Part shown: positions 10,266 to 22,500 of the stretch, piece after piece
Layout of the letters: every line of letters begins with the position of its first letter
How positions within the stretch are numbered: the first letter of the stretch is position 1
From: Atherix ibis
Lineage: Eukaryota; Arthropoda; Insecta; Diptera; Athericidae
Assembly: GCA_958298945.1 (NCBI GenBank)
Contig: OY282605.1
Span: 7,525,811-7,589,810, forward strand
DNA: 64,000 nucleotides
Direction of reading: 5' to 3'
Made by a program: the position numbers and the translations under genes
The notes under the pieces: model-generated
Told to the model about the DNA's origin: nothing
The model's database searches: none
Seen by the model: the letters and a program-made list of their open reading frames with translations, nothing else

Positions 10266-12239
10266 GTATTTATTTCATCTATTTAGTTGCCTCATTAAGT
10301 CAAGTAATTTTTGCCTATAAATTATTGAGTATATTGTAGAAAGTTCAAAAGTATATCTTTTAAATTAATTTCAATTTAAAAAAAAAAAGATGAAAAATCC
10401 ATTATATATTATAGTAAAAGTTTCAAAGATTCATTTATAAATCAATCGAGAATGAAATTGTTTTATTCCATCAACAAATAATCAGATTCTCTAAGGAGAA
10501 GAATGTTGTATGATAATAAAAGCAATTAGTCAGATGATGTCCTGTAATTTTGTTTTTATCTTACCCGCATTTTCGTACACTTATAAATATCGAGTACATC
10601 ATTTAAAATATTTTCAATAATGCAATTGTTCAGATTGTAAAATCGATGTGAGATTCTAAACTGTCAAGAAGTGCGACTTTATGTAGAGATCCTTAGATCT
10701 CAACATTAATCCTAGTTATAGACGTGCATATATAAATATTATTCATAAAGGCAGAATATGTTTTATCCAATGCGACTTATTTAAGTTAAAGTTTTTGTAA
10801 AAGCTTAACTACCTTCGCACGTTTACAAATCGAGAATATGGCAGCCGTATGGTGGTAGAAATATCATCTCTTTAGAACTTTTTAAGAAATTTGTAATCTT
10901 ATCAAGACACACTCGTGCATACGAATATTTTCGCAGACATTTATTCCTTTTCTAAAACCTTTCAGAAACTCTGAAACTCAGATATAGAGTCTACCAGTAA
11001 AAGTAAAAGTTAATCATCATTAATCCAATTAAAGCATAAACTCTTTGTTATATGATATTGTCAACAAGAATGAAATCTTAACGATTTCCGTTATGGTTTT
11101 AATATTTCAAATATGTTATCCTTTAATAAATTATTGCAAAAGAAAAAAAAAATTCTTTTTACTATCATTTCGAAATTGTCTGCTTTAATAATAACAACTG
11201 GGATTATTTAAGGGGAAAAAATAAGTTTATGTTCAACCGAAAATTTGAAAATTTTATCATTTAATTTAGCGTTTATTTATTTGGATTTAATTCATAATAT
11301 TGTACATAAGTAAATGTGCTGAAGATATTATTAAAAGTGTCAAAAATATTATTATTAATTACAATTTTCTTTTGAGTTTTATTTTGGTTTTAAACAATAT
11401 TTAGTATAGAGTAAAAAGAAATTGATAAATAAATAAAAGTCAACGAATAAATTTTTATATTAAAATATTCTGTAATAAATAGATGAATATCTTAAACTAG
11501 ACGAGTGAATATATATTTTGATGAATTCGGAACATAATCTCTCCACAGGATAACCTTACTAACGAAGATAAACCATTACAAAGATAACTACTTGTAATTA
11601 ATTATTTCGATAAGTCCCAAGCGAAGTTAATTTACTTAGATCTGGTCAAGTCAAAGTTTCGTATGAATTCGCAATTTCTAATTTTGAGAAGGAGATTGAA
11701 ACAGAAATAATTGAAGATAAAAAGCGTTCTCTGTACCTATTTATTACCAATTGTCTATTCCTTGGGGAATATGCATTAGGAGAGGATTTATTTTCTTATA
11801 AGGGGAGTAAGCTTATAAATAAGTCAATAAATAAGCGAGTGACAACAATGTTAACAGCCAACATATGACAAATGTTTCCAAAAACATTAAGGCTATCAAC
11901 ATGTTTATGGTTTGTTAAAATTGTATACGAAGTTTTTAGCGTTTATAATTCCGTCTTTGTTCATAAAAAATTCCAGTCCAATTTTTTTTAAATTTTCTTT
12001 TAATTCCTACAACTATATACAAACAATTTGTAACAAGCATATTTTTAGCAGACATAACATATGAGAACTTTAAGTCGTATAAGGCAAAACACCAATCGAT
12101 GTTTTCTTAAGAAAGGGATTGCTAATTTTATAATTTAAGAAAATGTTGAGGCCTTTGCCATTTTATACGTTGGAGATTATGAGAGTCAACTAGAAAGCTA
12201 GGACAGCTACAATTGAATTTTTCTCAAATGGGAGATGCA
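10266..12239. other. AT-rich stretch, nothing identified
   Basis: Nearly 2 kb of strongly A/T-rich DNA with no supported exon, transposon protein or RNA gene on either strand. Confidence 0.5.
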
Positions 12240-12900
12240 CAGTTCACTAACGACGTAAAGTATTATCCATTTTATGGTTTAGAAAATATTTCTCTACTAT
12301 TTGGCAAACATAAAAAATTTTTATCATTTAAAATAAAATTTACTTAGATAAAGATTTTTGCCATTTTATAATATGATTTGTTTAATTACCAAATAATAAT
12401 GAGAAGAAGACTTATTTCTCTTAAATAATGAGAAGCTCATTTCGCACTCGATGGAATAAGTCAATAATCAAAACTTTCATATTTTGGGGGGAGGGGGGAA
12501 GGTACGATTGCTTTAAAAACGTATAAGCAATAGTAGAATAAATCTAGATTATATTTGGTTTTAATAAAATGGTATGACAAGTGACAAAATACGACAAATT
12601 TTTGCTTTATTGCGCGAAAAGTTTACAGGACGCGTAATTTCAATATATAATGTCAATTAGTGTTAGGGATCGTCAGAATTAACAAAGTTGGACTTTTTTT
12701 TTAAATTTGCATATTAAAGTTGACAATTTTTTAACTTTAAAATATTTAAAATCAGCATCCGCACAATAATGGCCAAATTACAGACCGAAATATGCAAAGA
12801 AGTCATCGAAAATAATCCTAAAATAATTGACTTGGGCAAGGAGTTTGGTAGAAACTATTAGAATAAAATTATATTTTTGAGTTATACCATATAATCTAAT
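12240..12900 (+). mobile_element. DUF4817-type transposon remnant (D2)
   Basis: The left part shares the 5' leader seen in other copies ('tatccattttatggttt' and 'gccattttat..t..aattacc'). Around 12595-12640 the frame reads like a CHTxRQIFALLREKFxGRVIS segment. About 12720-12850 corresponds to the C-terminal TLEHLK...VMAKLQTEICKEVIENN region. The centre of the transposase and one or more catalytic residues are missing. Confidence 0.62.
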
Positions 12901-13264
12901 AAATTTACGTCCTTATATGTATTTTATTTGACTTTAGTTTTAAAAGCATAAAGTATTCCGGCTTGTACAGGAATTCCCAAAAGTTAAATTTGTATATTCA
13001 TATCGGTTTAGTACCATGTTGTATAATAAAATTTAATATTTATTATTAATTTTGTCCTTCAGTCTAGGAATTTTATCAATTATTTTTGTCTACCGTTTAG
13101 TTCTCTTCTTTTTATTTTCGTATAAGGATTCCAGGTAGACCGTCAGTCGATTATAATTCCTTGGTAAATCATATTTCATTTTTTCTGAAAAATTACTGCC
13201 TTTTAACGGTATATAATGTAAAATTTAGCGTATGTTCTTAGTAAAATGTAAAAGTAACGTTACC
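12901..13264. other. AT-rich spacer
   Basis: No coding or repeat signal was recognised between the D2 remnant and the TIR-family copy to the right. Confidence 0.4.
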
Positions 13265-14592
13265 ATATAGACGATTTTCTCCTATATTTTACACTGTTCA
13301 TGTGATTGAACGATCTTTATGCGTTGACAAGCAATTTTTGCTCGTGGCAAGCATAGAGACGGTGAAATTGAGCGAACATATACATGACCTAATGGTGAGT
13401 GATCGTAAATACAATATATTACATATTACGTCATTCCTATTGCTCGTTGCAAACTCATCATTTGCGCGTCGATTAATTTAGCATTTGACAGTTCACATAC
13501 TCCGAGCCTGCATGTTCATTCATTCGTATTTATTTTATTTGTGATAAATTTTATTTTCTGTATTATTTTAATATTTATTTATTAAAATAAAAAGTCATTT
13601 AAATAAATGCAAAGTAAAGGTTAATTGATGAAAATTTACAAAAGTACCAAAAACTAGTGTACTCAGTGTAGTGTAGTGTATAGCAAAAAATTGTTTGCTT
13701 ATAAATTTATAAATAAGTTTAATAAAATTACAGTTTCAGTGGAACATAAAATATTAATGTTGAAATTAATATTGAATGAAATGTTAAAATAAAATATAAA
13801 ATTTTTAATAAAATAAGTAAACGAATTCAAATTATATATTCAAAATAAAAATATTAATGTAAAAACGTTATTCATAATACGAATAAAATAAAATAAGAAC
13901 AGCAGTAGCCAACTAGAGAATTCCCCAATAAAAAATGCATAAACCATTTCTACGATCAAAAATAAATTTCAACATGCATTATTCTAGCAGATGTTCATTC
14001 AAGCGATTACACTATGATTTGATTGATCGTGTAATACACAAATTTTGAGCGTACATGCTCGGGCATATATCATGTTGATATTATCAGATGCGCAAAACTG
14101 GGGAAATTTCACCTTTAGCTCATGTTTTACATGCACTGTATAATTTAAGCTTTAGTCTCCTTTTTTTGAACTATGTACCTAAGGAATTAATGTGATTATA
14201 TCAAATAGTGGTGGCTGTAAAAAGACTTTTTTGATGGCCAAGGATGGCTGTATCATCAGTTCAGTTTTATTTAACTTTAAATTTTTTTTAATTCAATCTA
14301 AATTAAATTGTAATCAAAAATTATATCATTTTAAATTCAAAATTTTATACTAATTATAAGCACTCTTGTGTATACAAATTTAATACTATATTTTTTTAAC
14401 GATATTTTCATAAAAGATAATAAGCAATTTTATTATCTTTATCAACTTTCTAAACCAAAATATGAATCTATAATTTAAATTTCTATTCAGTGTCAACCTT
14501 ATTTTATACAATAAAATGAATTCCCTAAAGATTTTTTATCTATTTTTTTTTCGCACAAAAAAAAAAAAAACATTTTAGTCTTTGGTATCGAG
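13265..14592 (+). repeat. Unclassified TIR family R, copy A
   Basis: This region aligns over most of its length with 38731-40153. Anchors include TGACAGTTC, the 'agagaattc' region, 'gattgatcgtgtaatacaca' and the distal 'tctataatttaaatttctat'. It aligns with the left part of 16768-17472. Alignment with copy C stops at GGTATCGAG (14592), just before copy C's right terminal repeat, and the left terminus is also eroded. No protein is encoded, so it is a non-autonomous element. All three copies lie in the same orientation. Confidence 0.75.
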
Positions 14593-15504
14593 TGAATAAA
14601 GCTTGAATTTCATTATATTGTCCATCAACTGTTTTACTAAAGACTGTTATAGTCCTCCTCTTTCTCAAATACTTTGTACTTTATTAAAAAATACCAATCG
14701 CAATTAAGAAGAGCTCAAGTTATAAGTCTTCTGTAAATAATAAGGAGTATAGTCAATTTTCTGATTAACAAAAGAATTTTAAATGATTTTTCCTTTCTAA
14801 TTAAAAGTTTTTCCCTTTACTCGTTTAATATGATTTTCATCCCAAATCAATTTCCGTGACACTTTTGAAAATCTAAATCTTGTTGTTGATTTTATTTCTC
14901 CAACTATTTTCTTATTTTGAAAAATATTATTAAAAAAGTACATTTTTGTTTTTCAACAACTTTCAATAAAATTCAATTTGAATTGGTTTTTTTTTCTCCT
15001 TTCAAATACCAATTACTTATTTGGTTACAACTAGGTGAAATGAAAAGCTATAAAATGTTTTATGTATAAAAGGATAAATAAAGGATGTATTATTGTATTT
15101 TGCTTGGGTAAAAATTTTATGGAAATACGATTGTAATAAAATTTTCAATAAAAATGTTATAAAACCAGATATTATACGGTTAATTTTATTGAACATCAGT
15201 TCAGTCTATTATGGAGTGAAAAGTTGACAATTTAGTTTTTATGGCGAACAATAATTTAAATTTTTTTTATAAAGTAGCGAAGGGTATACGTATTGTTTCA
15301 AAGACTATTCGTATAAACATTTCACTTACTATTAAAAAAATGTGTGAATAAAAAGCAAGAACGGAAATTACAGAATTGAATGTACTAATAATTAATCAAA
15401 TATTTGAAAGATATTAAGTGCAAATAATTGAAAACTTTTAATCAAGAAATTACCACCTGCTTATGAAAACGCATTCTCTTAATTATTATAAGATAACCAG
15501 AACT
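14593..15504. other. AT-rich spacer, nothing identified
   Basis: No supported exon or transposon protein was seen. The sequence is homopolymer-rich. Confidence 0.45.
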
Positions 15505-15612
15505 ACCATTTAAGTCGTCGTCATACCGGAGACGTCAAATAACCTTACGGCCGTGGTGCTTAGATATGGCCCCTGGTACATGTATTAAGGACCTTTCACA
15601 CAAACAAACAAA
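15505..15612 (+). mobile_element. LINE 3' tail fragment
   Basis: The block around CCTTACGGCCGTGGTGCTTA, ending in CTTTCACACAAACAAACAAA, matches in inverse orientation the 3' end of the minus-strand LINE at 28535-28620. Only the last 100 bases are present, consistent with a heavily 5'-truncated insertion. The terminal (CAAA)-type repeat fits a non-LTR tail. Confidence 0.62.
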
Positions 15613-16767
15613 CAGTTACCAGAGCTTATTTGTAATATTTAGTTATACTATTCATATTATGTAAGATAAAATTGTTATAAAAGAAGAATTGGCACAAATA
15701 GCTTAGCGTATTTTAGTTGAATAAAATCACGTTCGTCAGAGATTATAGTGGAAAATTTATTTTACCGACCATTAGATTCCTGCTCAACATAGTATCTATA
15801 CTAGAATTATTTTGTACTTTGCTGTCTGCACGAACAACATAAATTTTCAGTTAACGACACCTGTAGAATCATCAAAGTTGGTAATTAAAATATTTTACAT
15901 ATTTCACAACACTAAATGATGTTCTGAGAAACAAGCGAATTCAATGTTGACACCTTCCCCATTTATGAAAGTTAAAGTGTTCACCCTTCATTTTTGACGT
16001 GCCGTACCAATTTAACTATTTATTTTCTAACAAAATTGGCAAGTACGTGTATATTAATTCCGGATATTATTTATTATAAAAGAGAGCAACATTTAATTTT
16101 TGTGTTAATTATAAATTTTTATATTTTGTGCAAATTGTTTAGGATAAAAATACAAAATACGAGTTGTGACAGAAAAGTAACGATACTGACATTACTGAAT
16201 GTGAACTTGTAACCACACCGAAAAGTTTTCCTCCATTAACCTTGACTTCTAGACGTGCGTCAAAGCGGACACTCAAAGAGAAACGAAGCTGATCAATGCG
16301 GTAAAACTCATACATTTTCATACAAAGTTGTGCGAGTAGGTGAAAGTTGATGCCGAGCGGGGCGCAGAGCAAAGTTGATTCAATGCGAGAAAACAGTTTG
16401 GAGAGTTCTCTCGCGCTGAATTGCATTCTTGGAGAATATTTCTGTGCTATTCATTTCAGTTCGGTGATGTTTTTGGATTTAAATTATTCACATTAACATT
16501 GTTATAAGTGAAGTTCTTTCTCACCCTGCTCTGTAGGACTAGAAAAAAACATAGTTATGGAAATATGGTAACTCTAAATAATAATCAATTATTATTATTA
16601 ACTTTAATTATTCGTTCCTTTTGAAATTCATTGGAATCTTTCCAAATTCTTTTTCTTTCATAAAACCATTTTTTTTAAAAATACTTTTTATCAGACGAAT
16701 CCATTACTTTTGACTTCACTTTTATAAACAAAAGTGAATAATGAAACTGAAAAGTTGATATTTAAGC
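15613..16767. other. Spacer with a less AT-rich patch
   Basis: Mostly AT-rich, but 16250-16450 is clearly more GC-rich and holds an open minus-strand frame (16139-16426) with no recognisable domain. Parts of that patch look weakly like the inverse of 17450-17650, on the other side of repeat copy B ('gagcaaag', 'atgcgagaa' and 'gcattc' in the same order). The patch may therefore belong to a larger fold-back element around copy B. Confidence 0.35.
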
Positions 16768-17472
16768 TCAGATTACATCGTGCATCTAATATACGATTTT
16801 CTACGAACAGTTCGCTGTCAGATCGTTTAATTCTATGAACAGTTCGCCAGCATTTTACAATTATCGTGCAACTACACGATTTTTGCGCATTAACCCGCTA
16901 TTTTTGCTCGTGGTCAGCATGGAGATAGGCAAATTGAGCGAACCTATACATGATTTAATGGTGTGCTCATAGATACAATATATTACATATATTTTTCGTT
17001 GCAAACTCATCATTTACGCATCAATTAATTTGGCATTTGACAGTTCCTATACTCCGTGCCTGCATGTTCATTCATTCGTGTTAATTTTATTTGTGATAAA
17101 TTTTATTTACTTTATTACTTTAATATTTATTCATTAAAATATAAAGGTTACTTGATAAAAATTTTAAAATACTAGCAAAAACTAATGTACTGAGTGTAGT
17201 TAAAATGATAAATAAAATGTAAATAATGTTGATTTTAAATATTACATTTTAATGTTCAAATTTATATCGAATTAAATGTTAAAATAAAATAAAAAATTTT
17301 CACTAAAATAAATAACCGAATTGAAATAATTTGAAATAATTATATATAAATATGAAAACGTCATTCAAAATACAAAGTAAATAAAATAAGAACAGTAGCG
17401 CAAACTGACAGACGAGCAAAAAAGGTAAAATTTGACGTATAGATCGTCTATTAGACGCACGGCGTACTCTAA
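16768..17472 (+). repeat. TIR family R, copy B, with terminal inverted repeats
   Basis: The left end CTCAGATTACATCGTGCATC (16768 on) and the complement of the right end, CTTAGAGTACGCCGTGCGTC (from 17472), match at about 24 of 30 bases. ATTTAA lies outside both ends and may be a target duplication. The internal sequence aligns with copies A and C up to about 17400, then diverges. It is about 700 bp and shorter than copy C. No transposase is encoded. Confidence 0.7.
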
Positions 17473-17609
17473 GATTTAAAAACAAAACATGAATGCAAAA
17501 CAGAATTTCACCGCCGTTTCTCGCATACACTGACACCAGAATTTTCCTTCTCGCATGAAAAAGGTCCCGCTTTGCTCTCGGCTTGGCTCCGCTACGCTTT
17601 AAGCGTCTA

Positions 17610-17646
17610 CTCTGTTGGTACCTTCTAGAGAGTGGTGCCAACAGAG
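17610..17646. repeat. Short hairpin beside copy B
   Basis: CTCTGTTGGTACC (17610-17622) and GGTGCCAACAGAG (17634-17646) pair with one mismatch across 11 bases. It lies in a GC-richer patch (17480-17660) right of copy B, in which I recognise no gene. Confidence 0.6.
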
Positions 17647-17711
17647 TGGACACTCAAAACACTTTAAGCTTGTCAAATCTGACAGTTTGACTTGTCAAAT
17701 GTTGTAAAGAG

Positions 17712-18185
17712 CTTAAGAGGAACTTATCTTTATTAAGAGCACACGTTTTTTGTTGAGCATTTTTGTACGGCCGAATATCAATGGAAGACGAACTTCACTC
17801 ACTGAGGCCTTGAACATAGAAAACTAATGAAAATATTAAATCTTTCAAGGATTTCCTTATAAAAAGGACTGATCCTTTAAAAGCTCAGAAAAATGGGTCC
17901 CTTGTGTCAGACGGTAAATTGTGAGCGTTTTTTTGTTACACAGCCATCTCCATCAAAGAGTTTTCGTCGCATAAAGGATTTTTGTAGTTCCGTGGCCTAC
18001 CTATTCACTTGATATCACTCAATTTTGTTCCTTTAAGATTAAAAAATACTTGAAAGATCGTCATTTTGGTACTGTCGATAACATGCAAAGAAGTGTAACC
18101 AAGGATCTGAATCCGATTCCAGTTGAAGTTTTCCTTTCTTCAGCTACCAAAGAGAATTACTTTGAAGGATAGAACATTAATTTAT
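17712..18185 (+). mobile_element. Mariner/GVQW-type transposase remnant (M7, copy a)
   Basis: The sequence is parallel to 34385-34860 over its length. The frame near 18020-18170 reads KKYLKGRHFGTVDNMQRSVT, then KDLNPIPVE and later KENYFEG. This resembles the C-terminus of HTH_48-containing insect mariner transposases, just past the third catalytic Asp. The N-terminal half is unreadable. No TIR was found here. Confidence 0.6.
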
Positions 18186-19814
18186 AAAAATAAAATAAAA
18201 TAGTTACAAATAAAAACATTCATATTACTTTTATATCAAACGTAGTACATTAACAATTAGAGTAGAATAAAATCTTTTTTTAAACATTTGACAGGTTTAT
18301 TAACCTAAGCATATTCAAACTATTGTAGAATCATTATTTTCGTATATTTATTCATTACCAATTTATCTACTATTTATATTATTATTTATATATGAATAGA
18401 TAATTTTCTAATAGATTGAGAAATTATTAAAAACCTATACTATAAGAAATAAAGTTTACTGTGTTACTGGGTATAAAAATTTTATTTTGTTTATATTGAA
18501 ATGAAAAATATAAAAAATATTTGTCACTGTTTAAATAAATAATATTCCCTCTAAGATGCTTAAAAAATGATTTTTTCTTTATAAATAAATCTTATTTATG
18601 AAAAATGTTATACTTTAAAAATAAATGTGTCTGTAAAAATATAAGAAATATTAAATAGTTTAAAAGAAATTTTTTTTTTATTATAAAAGAAATAAATTAA
18701 AATGATCGTAAAATCTCTCAGTAGTATATATTTTGATACAATACAAGAAAAAATACTAAACTGTGAATACTTAACTTAAAAGCTACTCTAGCTGAAGTAC
18801 TCACAGGCACATAAGTTTATTCTTTGTAATTTCCTATTCAAATTTATTTATGAAATTTAATTCAAAGTTTTTTTTTGTATATTATCCACACAGATTATGC
18901 AATGTAATAAATTAATGGGGGAAAAAAAACAATTTACTTAAATTTTAAATCCTGCTAAAGTAAGTTTCAAAAAAATCGAAAAACTTATTCAATAAGATTT
19001 TGAATTTTTAATTTCTTTTTTTAATCATATAATATATACGTTACGTTTGCATATGTACATGTCTTGGGATAGATTTAAGAAAATTAACCTTGACCAAGAA
19101 AATGCACACTCATTCTGGATATACTCGTACCTATCTCTCCTTTAACAATAAATAAAATTTTGATATCCTATTTTGAATATCTTTAAAAAAAAAATTTATC
19201 ATACAAGTCATTCAAATTTTTTTTTTAGCTGTTCATCTGTCATTAAATTATTTGAATAATTAAGTAGGGTTTTCTCAGATTTATTTCAAAAATATAAATT
19301 TATTTTAACGTTAATTTACTTATACCTTATATCCTTTGAAATAATTGAATTCCTCTTCTTGAAAGAAGAAGGTTGATATTTTTATAACAATATATATATA
19401 TATATATATATTAAATTATCATATTTAATTTCATATTTAAATATATTCTTTTGCTCTTTTGCAAATAATATGAATTTATTTATTATGAAGATTTTTACTG
19501 GTATAATATAAAAGTAATTAATTAAAATTATTCAAAATGAAATATGTCAGATTAAATTAAAGGAATTTTTCTTGCAAAAAAAGAATACTTTATTATACAA
19601 TATTTAATTATGAACTGGTAATAGGGGTATTGTCTTAAATATGCTAAATCAAATAATTTATTACAAGTAAATATAATGCTTATACCATAAATTACGTGAA
19701 AATGATATTTACTTACTGAAGCAAAGGTTTTGTAAAAATTAAATTGGTACATAATTAATTTTAAACATATTCTAGATTTTTAAATTTGATGATGTACATT
19801 TTTAGGCATTTAAA
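18186..19814. other. AT-rich stretch with a (TA)n tract
   Basis: No gene was seen. A perfect (TA)11 microsatellite lies at about 19390-19411. Confidence 0.5.
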
Positions 19815-20004
19815 TTTACTGAAAAGAATACCATTCATTATATGGTTTGGAAAATACTATTCTTTTATTTAATAAAGTTGTCAAATACAATATATATATC
19901 ACTTAAGATAAAATAAGATTAGTTTATTGTATGCCATTCTATATTATGAATAGTTAAAAGTATCAAATAATCCGTAAAAATTGTTAAAACTTTCTATAAT
20001 ATTA

Positions 20005-20373
20005 GGCGAATTCGATTGGACTAATTTTGCTATTGCTACTGTTGTGTAGCTGTCATCATCTACAGTACATCGAACAAAACAGTAGGATTGTAGCAGTGGT
20101 TGCACTTCTCCCTTTTAGGGTAAGGGGATTGTAGTTTCCGAACTGACTATAGATGGCTTAGCGGGTTCGTTGGTTATGTTGAAGCGTCATATTTTTGTTT
20201 TTATTGTTTATGTGTCCGTAAATTCAGTTTTTATTGTTTATGTGTGAATAAACTCAGTATTGTTGGTGACTATTGTGAGTTTGTATTTTACTGCTGTCAG
20301 TGATATGTTCATTTTATTGAGAGTCTACTGGTAAGTAATGCGCTGTAGCAAAATTAGTCCAATCGAATTCGCC
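20005..20373. mobile_element. MITE with 28-bp perfect TIRs
   Basis: Bases 20005-20032 (GGCGAATTCGATTGGACTAA...) are the exact inverse of 20346-20373. TA flanks both ends (20003-20004 and 20374-20375), so a Tc1/mariner-type TA duplication is likely. The 369-bp interior encodes nothing. It contains a direct duplication of GTTTTTATTGTTTATGTGT around 20200-20245. Perfect termini after 28 bases point to a young insertion compared with its neighbours. Confidence 0.92.
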
Positions 20374-20464
20374 TATTGATAATTTTGCTCTAATAATTTT
20401 AAGCGCTTTAAGAGGAGATTAAATAAGGCTTATTTCTCGCTTTTATAACCAAAATTCCTATATA

Positions 20465-20924
20465 CACGGTGTGTACCAAAAATAACCGAACTTTATATTT
20501 AAATCATACAACATGCAGCGCCATCTATTGTTTATAAAAATCAACGCGTGGGTCATTTAAACAGCCTGCGTTGGTCAGTGTATGACCAGCGGTTTTTAAA
20601 GTGAATGAATTTTTGATGAAAAAACGGATTTCTCTCATCAACCACCCTCCGTATTCGCCTGATCTATCACCATGTGACTATTTTCTATTTCCAAAACTGA
20701 AAACCAAGATGAAAGGAGCATTTTATGATGATATACCAGTCATTTTTGTTTTGTAACATTAGCACACTTCTTCTTTTATTGAAATGGCTGTAACTTTCAC
20801 ATCTGTCATCCGATTTACATGAATTTGGGTGCGTTTGAAAGAGGATGAATCTGTCTTTTTTATGCAATAGCAGCGCTGTATGTTGTATGATTTAAATATA
20901 AAGTTATTTTTATGACACACTGTG
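20465..20924 (+). mobile_element. Internally deleted mariner with long CACGGTG TIRs
   Basis: The left end begins CACGGTGTGTACCAAAAATA (20465). The right end, on the complement from 20924, begins CACAGTGTGTCATAAAAATA. Both run on into a shared CTTTATATTTAAATCATACA and CAGCGC, so the TIRs are about 55 bp. The interior keeps a transposase scrap around 20640-20740: PPYSPDLSPCDYFLFPKLK then TKMKGAFYDD, the segment with the third catalytic Asp. About 460 bp remain. It sits inside the D3 element. Confidence 0.85.
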
Positions 20925-21030
20925 TGTGAGTCCCACAAATAAATGTGAAAAAGCCATATTCTTAGCGGAAAGTGATTGTCTGATCTGCATTTTGGTCTGA
21001 GGGTATCATTGACCCGTATTTCTTATTATA

Positions 21031-22090
21031 TTGGGTTGTCTGGAAAGTTTCCCAACAGATGACTTAAATGTATTTTGTCTGAACCAACTTCACACTTAAG
21101 CCGTATAATCATACGTATTTTGACAGCTGACATAGCAAGGCTTGCTTGTGATTTTGCATCATTGAATTCTGAGCAGTAGTTTTTGGTTGATATCCTTTTA
21201 AATATGGAAAGTGAAAACAGGGCATTTTCGGCATATTTTACTTTTTTACTATAGAAAAGGTAAAAATGCTGTTCAAGCAATAACAAAAATTATCCGATGT
21301 GTATGGAGAAGATGTGTTAACTGAGCGCCAGTACCAGAACTGGTTTACAAAATCTCGATCCGGAAATTTTGATCTAGAAGATTAAATTTGTCGAATTCGA
21401 CCGTTCATGATCATTTGAAACGGTTAAGTTTAATCTCAAAGCTCGACATATGGGTTCCTCATCTTCTTATGGAAAAAAAATTGTGACGTTGCATTGACGT
21501 TTGAGATTTGCTTCTCAAACGTCAAGAAAATGATCCATTTTTGAAGCGTATCATCACTGATCGAAAGCCAATATTCATCAAAAAAAGCGTATGCTATCTG
21601 TTTGGTGGGGTTTCAAAGGAATCGTTTACTTTGAGCTTCTACCAAGCAATACAACGATCAACTCTGAAGTGTACTGTCATCAGTTGGATAAATTAAATGA
21701 TTCACTTAAAGAGAAAAAGGCCAGAATTGGTCAATAGGAAAGGTATAGTGGATAATGCGAAACCACATACAAGTTTGACCACTCGGCAAAAGCTTTTAGA
21801 GCTTGGATGGGACATACTGCCACACCCACTATAATCTCCAGACCTCGCAGCTTCCGATTATAATTTGTTCCGGTCTCTACAAAATTTTTTAGACGGTAAA
21901 ACGTTTAATTCAAATGAGGAAGTCAAAAATCATTTGGAACAGTTTTTTGCTAGCAAAGAATAAAAATTTTATGAGCGTGGAATCAAGCTACTACAAGAAA
22001 TATGGCAAAGGCTATTGGATCAGACTGAACAATATTTAATTGAATAAAATATTAATTCACTATAAGTTAATCGTCTTTCAATTACTTCCT
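21031..22090 (+). mobile_element. Cecropia-like mariner (family M4, copy a)
   Basis: The left TIR TTGGGTTGTCTGGAAAGTTT begins at 21031 after a TA. The right TIR is eroded: only 'aattacttcct' near 22080-22090 recalls the expected end. It is inserted in the D3 element. Relatives in this window are at 47655, 55556, 56640 and 60782. TTGGGTTG termini suit the cecropia/mellifera side of mariner, but that is a judgement from memory. Confidence 0.85.
21204..22047 (+). pseudogene. M4a mariner transposase pseudogene
   Basis: The gene starts at the ATG of MESEN (21204) and loses frame within about 10 codons through a one-base loss compared with copy d. Recovered pieces include YGEDVLTERQYQNWF, LKRLSLISKLDI, LLKRQENDPFLKRIITDRKP (the G-D-E of the first catalytic motif is changed to D-R-K), VSVWWGF-like sequence around 21600, then VNRKGIVDNAKPHTSLTTRQ. 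Here the QQD before N is lost, removing the second catalytic Asp. It continues LELGWDILPHP and LQNFLDGKTFNSNEEVKNH. The end is QYLIE and stop at 22047. Two of the three catalytic aspartates are damaged. Confidence 0.85.
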
Positions 22091-22500
22091 AATTACTTAC
22101 ATTTAGTCTTATTATAACTCACATGTGGTCCCGATTTTTTTAATCTGTACTATATGTGGTTTCAAAAAGGTCATAAAACATGACAAGTTTTTGATTTTAC
22201 TACGCGAAAAGTTATCAGGACGTGTAATTTGGAGATTTGGTGATGTCAATTGGCCTCCAAGTTAATGCGATTTAATCCCGAATTTTTTTCTTTGTAGGAC
22301 TTTACTATAGATTTTGATTATGTAGATAATTTTCACTGGCTAAATACCATGCAAAACATATGAGAAAGTCATTAAAAATTATCTCAAACAGATCGAGTCC
22401 TACAAGAAGTCTAATAATACCCTATTAAATGATCTTACGTGTATATATTATACATAATGGCATAGTCTAAATAATATAATCAAATAAAATGTTTATTTAT

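Larger units (their letters stand above)
19815..22500 (+). mobile_element. DUF4817-type transposon split by three nested insertions (D3)
   Basis: Four pieces make one decayed element. 19815-20004 is 5' leader, shared with the copies at 12240, 44085 and 62930. 20374-20464 ends in a frame reading AYFSL...YNQNSYI. 20925-21030 continues with CEKAIFLAESDCLICILV. 22091-22500 begins before YYMWFQKGHKT and continues to ARKVI-like and NWPPS-like pieces. The protein frame continues sensibly across the second insertion. The intervening DNA is a MITE, a deleted mariner and a cecropia-like mariner, each flanked at least partly by TA. Removing them leaves about 0.8 kb, so the host copy was already shortened. 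Confidence 0.72.

Noticed and set aside
16139..16426. Minus-strand 95-codon open frame in a GC-richer patch
   Set aside because: No recognisable domain. The patch looks related to repeat sequence beyond copy B, and there are no intron or promoter signals.
17303..17653. Minus-strand 116-codon open frame
   Set aside because: It crosses the right end of repeat copy B and a hairpin, so it is a mixture of repeat and flank, not a gene.
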